From the NCBI GenBank assembly GCA_964016415.1, contig OZ024666.1, positions 3,143,310 through 3,207,309 of the forward strand: a stretch of DNA of 64,000 nt, in the 5' to 3' direction. The notes beneath the pieces were generated by a model. It saw nothing but the letters and a program-made list of their open reading frames with translations, did no database searches and was not told the origin of the DNA. Positions within the stretch are counted from its first letter, which is position 1; each line of letters starts with the position of its first letter. This DNA comes from Erwinia sp. (GTDB taxonomy: Bacteria > Pseudomonadota > Gammaproteobacteria > Enterobacterales > Enterobacteriaceae). This document shows positions 18,948 through 28,503 of the stretch, one piece after another. The translations under genes and the position numbers were made by a program.

Positions 18948-19621
18948 TGACAGTTTCTATCGTTGGCCGCTGTGCCAAAACCGGACAATTAGGTATTGCT
19001 ATCAGCTCCTCCAGCATGGCAGTAGGTGCGCGCTGCCCCTGGCTTATGAGCGGTGTTGGTGCCGTCTCTACCCAGAATATCACGTTGCCCTCACTGGGGC
19101 CTGCCACACTGGCACACCTGGCGGCGGGTGCTTCCCCTGTGGTTGCAATGGAAAAAGCACTTAACGAGGATCCTTTTCGCGCCTGGCGTCAGGTTATCGT
19201 ACTGGATAACCGGGGTAACAGTGCGCTGTTCAGTGGTGAAAATACACTGGGAGTGCATCATGCGCAACAGGGCAATCAGTGCGTGGCCGCAGGCAATATG
19301 CTGTCATCGCCACAGGTCATCAGCGCCATGATAGAAAGCTTTGAGAAACAGTCAGGAACCCTTGCAACCCGTCTGCTACACGCGTTACGGGCAGGGTTTG
19401 AGGCAGGTGGAGAAGCGGGATCGGTACACTCAGCGGCAGTAAAAGTGACAGATAAACAGAGCTGGCCACTGGTGGACTTACGCATTGACTGGGCTGAACA
19501 TGACCCCATCAGTGCACTGGAGTCGCTCTGGCAGGGCTGGCAGCCACAAATGAACGACTACATCACCCGGGCGATTGACCCACGAGAGGCACCGCGTTAT
19601 GGAGTGCCCGGTGATGAATAA
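18947..19621 (+). CDS. DUF1028 family protein (Ntn-hydrolase-like)
   Basis: 224 residues beginning TVSIVGRCAKTGQLGIAISS, then GARCPWLMSGVGAVSTQN, the diagnostic start of DUF1028 proteins. The family is related in fold to Ntn hydrolases and its reaction is not established to my knowledge. It is translationally coupled to RidA upstream and overlaps the M20 hydrolase gene by 8 bases downstream, so the three probably act on the same compound, perhaps as an amidase step. Confidence 0.85.
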   Translation: MTVSIVGRCAKTGQLGIAISSSSMAVGARCPWLMSGVGAVSTQNITLPSLGPATLAHLAAGASPVVAMEKALNEDPFRAWRQVIVLDNRGNSALFSGENTLGVHHAQQGNQCVAAGNMLSSPQVISAMIESFEKQSGTLATRLLHALRAGFEAGGEAGSVHSAAVKVTDKQSWPLVDLRIDWAEHDPISALESLWQGWQPQMNDYITRAIDPREAPRYGVPGDE

Positions 19622-20771
19622 AACGCTAAAAGAATTACTGGCAATGCTGATTGCCTTTGATACCACCAGCCGTGAATCCAACCTGGCAATGATTACAGCC
19701 ATTGAGACCTATCTCACCTCACTCGGTATCGCTTCGAAACGCATTACTCATCCTGAGGGCCATAAAGCCAATCTGTTAGCCCGTATTGGTCCGGAAATAC
19801 CTGGTGGTATCATGCTTTCTGGTCATACCGATGTAGTGCCGGTGGACGGGCAGACATGGCAGTTCCCACCCTTTGCTCTGACAGAACAACAGGGACGCTA
19901 TTACGGGCGCGGCACCACGGATATGAAGGGCTTTCTCGCCTGTGTTCTCGCCTCCCTCCCCGCCTTCCTCGCCCAGCCACTGCGTCTACCTCTGTTACTG
20001 GCTTTTTCCTATGATGAAGAGGTGGGGTGTCTTGGGGTACGTAGCCTGATTGACTCACTGCATGCGGCGACAGATAAACCCGCCTGGTGTCTGGTTGGTG
20101 AACCCACCGGTATGCAACCCGTGTATGGTCATAAAGGTAAACTGGCGATGCGTTGCCAGATTCACGGCCTCGCCTGTCACTCGGCTTACACTCCGGATGG
20201 TGTGAATGCTATTGAATACGCCGCCACGCTGATCAACCGACTGCAACAGACCGCCAGGCAAGTAATCCGGCAGCAAAATCCGGCTTACTCTCCCCCTTTT
20301 ACCACACTGCAAGTCGGCCCCATTCAGGGGGGAACAGCCCTGAATATCGTACCAGATTATTGTCAGTTTGATTTTGAAATCAGACATTTGCCAGAACAGG
20401 AGGCACAACCCCTTGTTGACGAGTTGATCAACTATGCGCAACAGACACTGCTGCCTGAAATGCAACGAATTTCTCCGCAAAGTACCATCATTTTTCAGCC
20501 ACTGAGCAGCTATCCTGTCTTACACACCCCACTGCATGCACCCTTTCTCACCCGGTTGCAGCAATGGTGTCAGCAATCAATGCCGCATACCGTCGCCTTT
20601 GGCACTGAAGGGGGATTATTTGCCGAAGCGGGCATTACCACACTGATCTGCGGGCCAGGCGATATGGCGCAGGGACATAAACCGGACGAATATATCGCCA
20701 TCAGCCAGCTGAATGCCTGCATGTCCATGCTGGATGCGATCCGCTCATGGCTCTCTCACCCCACAGACTGA
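19614..20771 (+). CDS. M20-family deacylase (ArgE/DapE type)
   Basis: 385 residues. Metal-binding motifs are all present: SGHTDVVPVDG, GRGTTDMKGF, FSYDEEVGCLG (catalytic Glu pair), VGEPT, and FGTEGGLFAEAG with GHKPDEYI near the end. The closest family is acetylornithine deacetylase, so it should remove an acyl group from an N-acyl amino acid. I start at ATG 19614 (MNKTLKELL), 10 bases after GGAG and inside the end of DUF1028. Biosynthetic argE normally sits with other arg genes; here the context is catabolic. The 3' end overlaps the convergent LysR gene by 16 bases. Confidence 0.85.
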   Translation: MNKTLKELLAMLIAFDTTSRESNLAMITAIETYLTSLGIASKRITHPEGHKANLLARIGPEIPGGIMLSGHTDVVPVDGQTWQFPPFALTEQQGRYYGRGTTDMKGFLACVLASLPAFLAQPLRLPLLLAFSYDEEVGCLGVRSLIDSLHAATDKPAWCLVGEPTGMQPVYGHKGKLAMRCQIHGLACHSAYTPDGVNAIEYAATLINRLQQTARQVIRQQNPAYSPPFTTLQVGPIQGGTALNIVPDYCQFDFEIRHLPEQEAQPLVDELINYAQQTLLPEMQRISPQSTIIFQPLSSYPVLHTPLHAPFLTRLQQWCQQSMPHTVAFGTEGGLFAEAGITTLICGPGDMAQGHKPDEYIAISQLNACMSMLDAIRSWLSHPTD

Positions 20772-21688
20772 TTCTCCTCGGGAGGCGGTTCCGGGAGTTG
20801 TGTCTTGCACCATTCAACAAACAGCGCTGCGGGTCGCGTCAGAGGATTACGGGTCAGCCATGCTGCGGCCAGCGCCGAACCTTCAACCACATCTTCCAGT
20901 GCCACAGTGACAATCGCTTTCCCGTCATAGGTGGTATTGCCAAATGGACGGGTAACCAGCAACGCAAAACCAAATCCCTCGCCAACCATTCCGCGTACCA
21001 TCTCCAGCGGGGGGGAACTGAACACAATATTCGGCGTAATCCCCTGATGCGCAAACAGACTGACAAAGTAATGGCGACTCGGCTGAACATCCAACAGGAT
21101 CATCGGCTGGCTGGCTAAATCACGTAAACTGACCTGCTGACATTGCGCAAACGGGTGGTCAGCAGGCAAGAGGACATAGGGCTTTTGCGCAGGCATCAGC
21201 AACTCAGTCGAGATACTGTTATCCAAATCATGCTGATACAATAATGCCAAATCAAAACTCCCGGCGGTCAGTCCTTGCACTAACTCATGCTGTTCACCAT
21301 CGCGGATGGTGATATCTACCCCTGGGTATTGCTGTTTAAAACCGCGGAGCAGGCGAGGCAAAATCAGGGGGGCGACCGTTTCAAAACAACCGATATCTAT
21401 TTTACCCGCCACTATATCGTTATCTGCCAGGGCATTTTGCTCAAACTCATGCGCTGTTCTGATCAATTTTAGTGCTTTGTTATAAAATCTTGCACCAATA
21501 GGGGTCAACGATACCCCCTGAGCATGATGCCTGATAAATAACTGCACGCCAAAACTCTCCTCCAGTCCTTTAATAGCATGAGAAATTGAAGGCTGAGCGA
21601 TATAAAGCTGACGTGACGCTTCCGCGACACTGCCACACTCAACCGTAGTCACGAAATAGCGTAACTGCCGCAATGTATAATTGGCCAT
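20756..21688 (-). CDS. LysR-family regulator of the catabolic island
   Basis: 310 residues from ATG 21688 (MANYTLRQLRYFVTTVECGS). The N-terminal helix-turn-helix includes SVAEASRQLYIAQPSISHAIKGLE, followed by a substrate-binding domain with DIGCFETVAPLILPRLL. It is read divergently from the ABC importer operon and sits between the two halves of the island, the usual place for a LysR activator that responds to the imported compound. An ATG-like start 60 bases upstream is less likely. Confidence 0.88.
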   Translation of the reverse strand: MANYTLRQLRYFVTTVECGSVAEASRQLYIAQPSISHAIKGLEESFGVQLFIRHHAQGVSLTPIGARFYNKALKLIRTAHEFEQNALADNDIVAGKIDIGCFETVAPLILPRLLRGFKQQYPGVDITIRDGEQHELVQGLTAGSFDLALLYQHDLDNSISTELLMPAQKPYVLLPADHPFAQCQQVSLRDLASQPMILLDVQPSRHYFVSLFAHQGITPNIVFSSPPLEMVRGMVGEGFGFALLVTRPFGNTTYDGKAIVTVALEDVVEGSALAAAWLTRNPLTRPAALFVEWCKTQLPEPPPEENQSVG

Positions 21689-21889
21689 AAACGGGCGTTT
21701 CCTTCCTGCAGGTGAGACTTTTCCGGCCTCATTGGGCCGTTTTATCAAATATAGTTTTTTTATGCTTTACGGACAGAAAATTACTACGCTCTTAACGCCG
21801 CAAGCGGTCTGAAGATTGCAGCCTTTATGGCACAACGACCTGCGGCACCCCGATGCGATATTTCGGGGCATAATAAGAGATTACGTCCT

Positions 21890-22582
21890 ATGGGCTTTCA
21901 GTGGAACTACCTTTTTAGTCTCTTCAGCGATGCCGACTTCTGGTGGGCAACCTGGACTGTGGTGAAACTTAGCATACTCACCTGGCTGTGCAGTATTGCT
22001 CTGGGCTTTCTGCTGGCGCTGGCGAAACAGAGCCAGCACCGGGCATTAACACTATTCGCTCGTGGGTATATCTGGTTATTCCGTAGTACTCCTCTGCTGG
22101 TGCTGCTGATTTTTGTCTACAACCTGCCACAATCCTGGCCCTCACTCTCCGGGATTTTCAGCAATGCGTTTTATTCCGGACTGATCGCAATGGTGCTCAG
22201 TGAAACTGCCTATATGGCTGAAATTCATCTGGGAGGACTGCTGGCGATACCGAAAGGACAATATGAAGCAGGACGGGCGCTGGGTTTCAGCTTTGCCGGC
22301 ATTCAACGTAAAATTGTTATTCCCTAGGCATTGCGGGTGGCATTGCCTGGACTGGCGAATGAATACATCTCTATTGTAAAGCTGACCTCACTGGTTTCGG
22401 TTATCTCACTGACGGAAATTCTGCTGGTGGGACAACGGTTATACACCGAAAACTTTCTGGTGATGGAAACCATGACCGCCGTAGCCGTCTATTATGTTTT
22501 TATCGTGACGGTATTCGATTTCCTGCTGAAAAAACTGGAACGTCGCCTTGATGTTACGCGTCAGCGTAATGCCCCCCTGTAA
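21890..22582 (+). pseudogene. Amino-acid ABC transporter permease interrupted by an amber codon
   Basis: The frame encodes a 230-residue HisM/GlnP-type permease (MGFQWNYLFSLFSDADFWWATW...), with the FRSTPLLVLLIFVYNLP segment and the EAA loop YEAGRALGFSFAGIQRKIVIP. TAG at 22325-22327 (codon 146) replaces what is normally the Gln of the conserved PQALR motif; the frame goes on as ALRVALPGLANEYISIVK to 22582 without any indel. One C-to-T change would restore it. Unless an amber suppressor is present, the importer has no permease. The start ATG 21890 fits family N-termini. Confidence 0.85.
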
Positions 22583-22614
22583 GCACTCACTTACTTGAAC
22601 TGGCAGAAAAACCG

Positions 22615-23409
22615 TTGCCGGCCGCATCTTCTGCACTACTACCTTCAGACAGCCAACCTGCGTTACAGGGAAACCATCTGCAAAAGTCATTTAATGATAT
22701 TGAAGTCCTCGGTAACGTGACGCTCAGTGTCAACAGTGGCCAGGTAGTCTCTGTCATTGGTCCCTCCGGGTCCGGTAAAACCACCCTGATTCGCCTGTTA
22801 AATGGGCTGGAAACACTCGATGGCGGCGAAGTGTGTCTCAATGGCACTCCGTTTATCTATCTGAAAAAGATCGGAGCAGCACGAGAGGTACTGGTTGAAC
22901 GTCACGAGATGCGGCAAAAAATTGGTATGGTTTTCCAGAGCTTTAATCTGTTCCCTCACCTGACCGTGCTGGACAATTTACTGCTCGCACCGCGCTGGCA
23001 TAAGCTGGCCAACCATGAAGCGCTCACCCACCATGCGGCGATTTTGCTGCATAAAGTCGGGATGCTAGAACACGCCAGTAAATACCCTCATCAGCTCTCA
23101 GGCGGACAACAACAGCGGGTCGCGATTGCCCGCGCTCTGATGATGAAGCCACAAATTATGCTGTTTGATGAACCCACCTCAGCACTTGACCCGGAGAAAG
23201 TCAGTGAAGTCCTTCAGGTGATTGAAGCACTGGCACGGGAGGGGATCACGATGGTGATTGTGACCCATGAAATGCAGTTTGCTTTCCGTCTTTCTGACCG
23301 TGTGGTGTTTATGGAGAAAGGTCGCATTGTCTGCGATGACACCCCGGATGTATTACGACAAGGCAGTCACCCTCGTATCCGTCAATTTTTACAGGATGTC
23401 TCACTTTAA
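22615..23409 (+). CDS. Amino-acid ABC transporter ATP-binding protein
   Basis: 264 residues with Walker A GPSGSGKTT, Q-loop MVFQSFNLFPHLTVLDN, signature LSGGQQQRVAIARA, Walker B IMLFDEPTSALDPE and H-loop VTHEMQ, characteristic of polar amino-acid importers (GlnQ/HisP type). No ATG precedes the conserved core in frame; TTG 22615 is my start, with CTG 22600 as an alternative, and neither has a strong ribosome binding site. It may rely on translation coming from the permease gene, which now stops early. Confidence 0.85.
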   Translation: MPAASSALLPSDSQPALQGNHLQKSFNDIEVLGNVTLSVNSGQVVSVIGPSGSGKTTLIRLLNGLETLDGGEVCLNGTPFIYLKKIGAAREVLVERHEMRQKIGMVFQSFNLFPHLTVLDNLLLAPRWHKLANHEALTHHAAILLHKVGMLEHASKYPHQLSGGQQQRVAIARALMMKPQIMLFDEPTSALDPEKVSEVLQVIEALAREGITMVIVTHEMQFAFRLSDRVVFMEKGRIVCDDTPDVLRQGSHPRIRQFLQDVSL

Positions 23410-23436
23410 CTGATTGTGTTATTCCGGAGATCACTC

Positions 23437-24240
23437 ATGATGACTACATTACCTTTTGTCAAACGAACCCTTTCTGTTGCACTACTGACCGCGTTCTGTT
23501 CCGCTGCGCATGCTGATTTTTTGCAGGAAGGTAAAATTATTGCCGGCTCCGACATCACCTTTCCTCCCTACGAATATATGGTGAATGGGGAACCTGTAGG
23601 GTTTGATATTGAAATCCTTGACGGTATTGCCCGCACACTGGGTAAAACCGCCGTCAGTGTAGATACCCGTTTTCCTAATCTGATCCCCGGCTTACAGGGC
23701 AAACGCTTCGATATCACCAACTCAGCGATGTACATCACCCCTGAGCGTTTGAAGGTGATTGATATGATCCCCTACCTGAAAACTGGCCAGCAAATCGTCA
23801 CCCTGACAGGAAGCACTTACAAACCTGAGGCCCCTGAAGAATTCTGCGGTCATAAAATTGGCACCATGGCGGGCACCTCATTTGTGCAAAATCTGCAGAA
23901 ACTTTCTGCTGAATACTGCGTGGCAAAAGGTCTGAAACCGATTCAGTTGAGTGAATATCCGACCGATCCGCAAACCACTCAGGCTCTGCTGTCACATGCG
24001 GTTGAGGCACAGATCACCGATGTGGCAGTAGCTCAGGCAGCAGTAAGTAAACTCGGCGGACGGGTCGAGATTACCTCTAAAACTTTACTCTATCCGGTAC
24101 TGGTAGGGATTGGCGTACGCAAAGATGACCCTGCTATCAAAGCGGCAATCACGGAAGGGCTGAAAAAATTCAGCCAGACAGCAGAATATCAGGCGTTGTT
24201 CGCCCGTTATCACTTCACTCCGGCACCACTGGCTGAGTAA
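23437..24240 (+). CDS. Amino-acid ABC transporter periplasmic binding protein
   Basis: 267 residues, solute-binding protein family 3. A signal peptide (MMTTLPFVKRTLSVALLTAFCSAAHA) precedes EGKIIAGSDITFPPYEYMVNGEPVGFDIEI in pieces typical of polar amino-acid binding proteins. The conserved Arg/Asp ligands of the amino-acid head group lie near SAMYITPERLKVID. ATG 23437 was chosen because CCGGAGA stands 7 bases upstream. The two cysteines in EEFCGHKIG and SAEYCVAKG may form a disulfide. The ligand is unknown. Confidence 0.87.
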   Translation: MMTTLPFVKRTLSVALLTAFCSAAHADFLQEGKIIAGSDITFPPYEYMVNGEPVGFDIEILDGIARTLGKTAVSVDTRFPNLIPGLQGKRFDITNSAMYITPERLKVIDMIPYLKTGQQIVTLTGSTYKPEAPEEFCGHKIGTMAGTSFVQNLQKLSAEYCVAKGLKPIQLSEYPTDPQTTQALLSHAVEAQITDVAVAQAAVSKLGGRVEITSKTLLYPVLVGIGVRKDDPAIKAAITEGLKKFSQTAEYQALFARYHFTPAPLAE

Positions 24241-24287
24241 CAGCGTATCACTTTTTATCATGCCCGGATTCACGAAGGAGAACGGTA

Positions 24288-25019
24288 ATGGCATTACCCA
24301 ATGAACAACAGATACGCATCGATCTGGCGGCCGTATTCCGTATTATCGCCAGTCTGAATATGCATGAAGCGGTGGCCAATCACTTCAGTGCCGCCGTTTC
24401 TGCTGACGGAAAAAAATTTCTGCTCAATCCTAAATGGCGGCACTTTTCACGTATCAAAGCCAGTGATCTGCTGCTACTGGACGCTGATGATCCTGATACT
24501 CAGCAGCGTGACGATGTAGACGCTACCGCATGGGCTATTCACGGTCAGTTGCATCAACAACTGCCTGAAGTGCGGGTGGTATTACATCTGCATCCGATCT
24601 ACACCACCACACTCGCCTGTCTGCAGGACAACCGGGTGTTACCCATCGACCAGATGACGGCCCGTTATTTCAATCGGGTAGCGATCGATAACCTGTACGG
24701 CGGTATGGCAGACAGTAGCGAAGAAGGAGCACGCCTGGCAGGGTTACTCGGTGATAAACGGCGGCTGCTGATGGGTAACCACGGCGTAATGGTTACCGCA
24801 CCGACCATCGGCGAAGCTTTTGATGATATCTACACGCTGGAACGTGCCTGTACCATCCTGATCAACGCCTACGCTACCGGAAAACCACTGAAGATCCTCA
24901 GTGATGACATTGCAGAAAAAACCGCCCAGCCCTGGGAAAGTATTGATGATTTCTCCCGCCAGCACTTCGAAGAGATGAAACACCTGTTGTATCAGCAAGA
25001 CCCTTCCTTTGCTGACTAA
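24288..25019 (+). CDS. Class II aldolase/adducin family protein
   Basis: 243 residues. Zinc-binding histidines are seen in VVLHLHPIYTTTLA and in MGNHGVMVTAPTIGEAFDDIY, the two signature segments of the family. Members cleave or epimerise phosphorylated or free hydroxy-keto compounds, and some are decarboxylases. It follows the binding protein after 47 bases with a strong GGAGAA ribosome binding site, so it belongs to the importer operon. The substrate cannot be read from the sequence. Confidence 0.83.
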   Translation: MALPNEQQIRIDLAAVFRIIASLNMHEAVANHFSAAVSADGKKFLLNPKWRHFSRIKASDLLLLDADDPDTQQRDDVDATAWAIHGQLHQQLPEVRVVLHLHPIYTTTLACLQDNRVLPIDQMTARYFNRVAIDNLYGGMADSSEEGARLAGLLGDKRRLLMGNHGVMVTAPTIGEAFDDIYTLERACTILINAYATGKPLKILSDDIAEKTAQPWESIDDFSRQHFEEMKHLLYQQDPSFAD

Positions 25020-25076
25020 CCCCCGCCCCTCCCAGCCGGGAGGGAGTAGGCTCATCGACACACTCAGAGGGACAAC

Positions 25077-26039
25077 ATGGAATATTCCGCCGTATTTCTC
25101 GACTACGCCAATCTCTACAGCGATGACTTGCCACGCGATATCCTGGCAACACCGTTTCATCACATCACCTGGTACAATCACACATCGGCGGAAAACATCG
25201 TCTCTCGTTTACAAGGGGCCGATGTGGTAATCACCAGTGATGTGCCATTACAGGGCGAGGCACTGTTTGAACAATTACCACAATTGAAACTGATCCTGAT
25301 TGCCGCCACCGGAACCGACCACATTGATCTGGAAAGCGCGCGTCGGCGTGGCATCGTAGTGTGCCACTGTCAGGATTACGCAACCCGTTCACTGGCACAG
25401 CACACATTTGCTCTGCTGCTGGCCCTGACTAACCGGATTGTCGATTACCAGCGACTCACCGCTGGCGGGCAATGGCAACAGGCCACCGCATTCTGTCTGC
25501 TTGATTATCCGTTGTATGAACTGGCAGGAAAAACGCTCGGCATTGTGGGTTATGGTGCCTCAGGTCAGCGTGTCGCTGCGATGGCTGACGCCTTTGGGAT
25601 GCAGGTAAAAATCGCCGCCCTGCCTGGTCGGCAGAATACCTCTGAAAGGGTGCCTCTCGATGAGCTACTCCCTCAGGTAGATGTATTGTCACTGCACTGC
25701 CCGCTGACAACAGAGACCCGCGGGCTGATAAATGCTACTCGTCTGGCTCTGATGAAACCCGGTGCATTACTGATCAATACCGCCCGTGGCGCGTTGATTG
25801 ATGAGTATGCGCTCGCGCAAGCCCTGCACCGCCAGCATCTGGGCGGGGCTGCACTGGATGTTCTCAGCACGGAACCCCCACAGGCAGATAACCCGTTACT
25901 TTGCGCAGCACTGCCGAATTTGATTATCACCCCACATATTGCCTGGGGAAGCTTTGAGGCGCGACAGCAGGTACTCCAACAACTGACCGAAAATGCACAG
26001 GCCTTTATCGCCGGAAAACCTGTACGGGTGGTTAACTGA
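25077..26039 (+). CDS. D-2-hydroxyacid dehydrogenase (glycerate-dehydrogenase-like)
   Basis: 320 residues, NAD(P)-dependent. The coenzyme site is GIVGYGASGQRVA, and the catalytic residues are in NTARGALIDE (Arg), DVLSTEPP (Glu) and ITPHIAWGSFEARQ (His). It interconverts a 2-keto acid and a D-2-hydroxy acid. As the last gene of the island it may reduce or oxidise the keto acid released by RidA and the hydrolases. It is clearly different from GhrB at the right end of the window. Confidence 0.87.
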   Translation: MEYSAVFLDYANLYSDDLPRDILATPFHHITWYNHTSAENIVSRLQGADVVITSDVPLQGEALFEQLPQLKLILIAATGTDHIDLESARRRGIVVCHCQDYATRSLAQHTFALLLALTNRIVDYQRLTAGGQWQQATAFCLLDYPLYELAGKTLGIVGYGASGQRVAAMADAFGMQVKIAALPGRQNTSERVPLDELLPQVDVLSLHCPLTTETRGLINATRLALMKPGALLINTARGALIDEYALAQALHRQHLGGAALDVLSTEPPQADNPLLCAALPNLIITPHIAWGSFEARQQVLQQLTENAQAFIAGKPVRVVN

Positions 26040-26088
26040 TGGTTCGCCCGTCCACCTCGTTGCTCAGAAACTGAACCACAAAAATAGT

Positions 26089-27384
26089 CTATAACCTCAG
26101 GAAATGTGCCTCAACATCCAGTGCTGCGCGTATTACCTGGGTCAACCGGGTTAACTCTGCGGAAGAAATCAGATAAGGAGGCATCAGATAGATCAACCTG
26201 CCGAACGGCCGCAGCCAGACGCCTCGTTCGACAAAAAACTGCTGCAGGGTCGCCATATTAACTGGCCAACGGGTTTCAATGACACCTATCGCACCGAGGA
26301 CTCGTGCATCAGTGACGGCGTGATGCTGATGTAACGGCAGCAGTTCGCGCTGCAACTGCTGTTCAATGGCCGCCACCTGCCCAGACCAGTGACCTTCGTT
26401 GATCATGGTTATACTCTCGACGGCTACCGCACACGCCAGCGGATTACCCATAAAGGTCGGGCCATGCATAAAGCAGCCTGCCGCACTGCGGCTGATGGTA
26501 TCGGCGACCTCACGCGTGGTAAGTGTTGCCGAAAGCGTCATCGTGCCACCGGTCAGGGCTTTGCCAAGACAAAGAATATCTGGCGAGATACCAACATGTT
26601 CACATGCGAACAGTTTTCCGCTGCGGCCAAAGCCGGTGGCTATCTCGTCAGCAATCAGCAGGATGCCGTAGCGATCACAGAGTTCACGTATCTGTTGCAA
26701 ATAGCACGGGTGATAGAAATACATGCCACCGGCACCCTGTACGATGGGTTCGAGGATTACCGCAGCAATCTCACGATGATGTCCCTCTGCCAGTCGGGCG
26801 AAGTCAGCAAGATCAGTATCATCCCACTCTTCATAGAAAGCACACTGCGGTGCTGCGGCAAACAGATGCTCTGGCAAATAGCCACGCCATAAACTGTGCA
26901 TGGCATTCTCAGGATCGCACACCGACATAGCGGCAAGTGTATCGCCGTGATAACCCCGCTTCAGCGTTAAGAACTTTTGCCTTTTTTCACCACGACCGAG
27001 CCAGTACTGCAAGGCCATTTTCATCGATACTTCAACAGCAATTGACCCCGAATCGGCGAGAAAAACACACTCCAGGGCGTCCGGTGTCATGGCGACCAAC
27101 TGGCGACTCAGTTTTACCGCGGCAGGATGGGTTATCCCACCAAACATAACATGCGACATCCGGGTCATTTGCTGCTGCAACGCCTGATTAAGGCGTAGAT
27201 GATTATAGCCATGAATTGCTGCCCACCACGATGACATACCGTCCACCAGCTCACGTCCATCGGCCAGCTGCAACTTACAACCATGGGCCGCGACCACCGG
27301 ATAACACGGCAGTGGATTGTGCATTGAAGTATATGGATGCCAGATATGCTGGCGGTCAAAATCGAGATCATCCGGGGTCAACAT
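26089..27384 (-). CDS. bioA: Adenosylmethionine-8-amino-7-oxononanoate aminotransferase BioA
   Basis: 431 residues (E. coli 429). PLP-dependent enzyme that converts KAPA to DAPA with S-adenosylmethionine as amino donor, the antepenultimate step of biotin synthesis. Conserved segments include IWHPYTSM, GMSSWWAAIHGY, YHGDTLAAMSV and the PLP lysine in CLGKALTGGT. It is transcribed away from bioBFCD, and the shared operator stands 6 bases upstream of its start, as in E. coli. Confidence 0.96.
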   Translation of the reverse strand: MLTPDDLDFDRQHIWHPYTSMHNPLPCYPVVAAHGCKLQLADGRELVDGMSSWWAAIHGYNHLRLNQALQQQMTRMSHVMFGGITHPAAVKLSRQLVAMTPDALECVFLADSGSIAVEVSMKMALQYWLGRGEKRQKFLTLKRGYHGDTLAAMSVCDPENAMHSLWRGYLPEHLFAAAPQCAFYEEWDDTDLADFARLAEGHHREIAAVILEPIVQGAGGMYFYHPCYLQQIRELCDRYGILLIADEIATGFGRSGKLFACEHVGISPDILCLGKALTGGTMTLSATLTTREVADTISRSAAGCFMHGPTFMGNPLACAVAVESITMINEGHWSGQVAAIEQQLQRELLPLHQHHAVTDARVLGAIGVIETRWPVNMATLQQFFVERGVWLRPFGRLIYLMPPYLISSAELTRLTQVIRAALDVEAHFLRL

Positions 27385-27389
27385 GGGTG

Positions 27390-27422
27390 TTGTAAACCAT
27401 TTTAAAAAGATTTAGTTTACAA
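27390..27422. promoter_or_regulatory. BirA operator between bioA and bioB
   Basis: The half-sites TTGTAAACC and AGTTTACAA are separated by 15 bases, matching the E. coli bio operator in arm sequence and spacing. BirA with biotinyl-AMP should bind here and repress both bioA and bioBFCD. Confidence 0.93.
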
Positions 27423-27471
27423 GTGTAGCGATTTTCGTCATCAGATCGAACCCTTTTTCATGGAGTAAGCA

Positions 27472-28503
27472 ATGGTAAACTGCTGGACACTACCTCAGGC
27501 TCAGGCGCTATTTGATAAACCATTTCTTGAGTTGATGTTCGAGGCACAGCAAGTGCACCGTCAAAATTTTGACCCACGCCAGGTACAAGTCAGTACCCTG
27601 CTGTCGATTAAAACTGGTGCCTGCCCGGAAGATTGCAAATACTGTCCACAAAGTGCGCGTTATAAAACCGGACTGGAGTCCGAACGCCTGATTGAAGTGA
27701 ATGAGGTACTGACATCTGCACGTAAGGCTAAGGCCGCGGGATCGAGTCGTTTTTGCATGGGAGCTGCGTGGAAAAATCCCCATGAACGCGATATGCCCTA
27801 TCTGGAGAAGATGGTACAGGGAGTGAAAGCGATGGGCATGGAAACCTGTATGACGCTGGGCACACTGGATAACAGTCAGGCTGCACGTCTGGCGAGTGCC
27901 GGGCTCGATTATTACAATCATAACCTCGATACCTCACCCGAGTTCTACGGCAACATTATCACCACGCGCAGCTATCAGGAGCGTCTTGATACCCTGGATA
28001 AAGTACGTGAGGCAGGAATTAAAGTCTGTTCAGGCGGTATCGTTGGGCTGGGGGAAACCGTGACGGATCGCGCCGGTTTACTGGTGCAACTGGCGAACCT
28101 GCCGGTGCCACCAGAAAGCGTACCTATCAACATGCTGGTCAAGGTCAAAGGCACCCCGCTGGCTGATAATGATGATGTTGACCCTTTTGATTTTATCCGC
28201 ACCATCGCCGTAGCACGTATCATGATGCCGTCGTCATACGTGAGATTATCTGCCGGTCGTGAACAGATGAGCGAACAGACTCAGGCGATGTGCTTTATGG
28301 CGGGAGCCAATTCTATTTTCTACGGTTGTAAGCTCCTGACAACACCTAACCCGGAAGAGGATAAAGATTTGATCCTGTTCGCTAAGTTGGGGCTCAACTC
28401 ACAGCACACTGGCACCTCTTTAGGCAACAATGAGCAACACTACCAGCTCAGGGAGCAGTTAATTCACGCCAATACTGAACAATTCTACAACGCGGCGGTG
28501 TGA
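27472..28503 (+). CDS. bioB: Biotin synthase BioB
   Basis: 343 residues (E. coli 346). Radical-SAM enzyme that inserts sulfur into dethiobiotin. The radical cluster motif is ACPEDCKYC (Cys 51, 55 and 58), and the second-cluster residues are in [27 protein letters not shown] and YVRLSAGRE. The ATG has GGAG nine bases upstream. The stop overlaps bioF by one base. Confidence 0.97.
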   Translation: MVNCWTLPQAQALFDKPFLELMFEAQQVHRQNFDPRQVQVSTLLSIKTGACPEDCKYCPQSARYKTGLESERLIEVNEVLTSARKAKAAGSSRFCMGAAWKNPHERDMPYLEKMVQGVKAMGMETCMTLGTLDNSQAARLASAGLDYYNHNLDTSPEFYGNIITTRSYQERLDTLDKVREAGIKVCSGGIVGLGETVTDRAGLLVQLANLPVPPESVPINMLVKVKGTPLADNDDVDPFDFIRTIAVARIMMPSSYVRLSAGREQMSEQTQAMCFMAGANSIFYGCKLLTTPNPEEDKDLILFAKLGLNSQHTGTSLGNNEQHYQLREQLIHANTEQFYNAAV

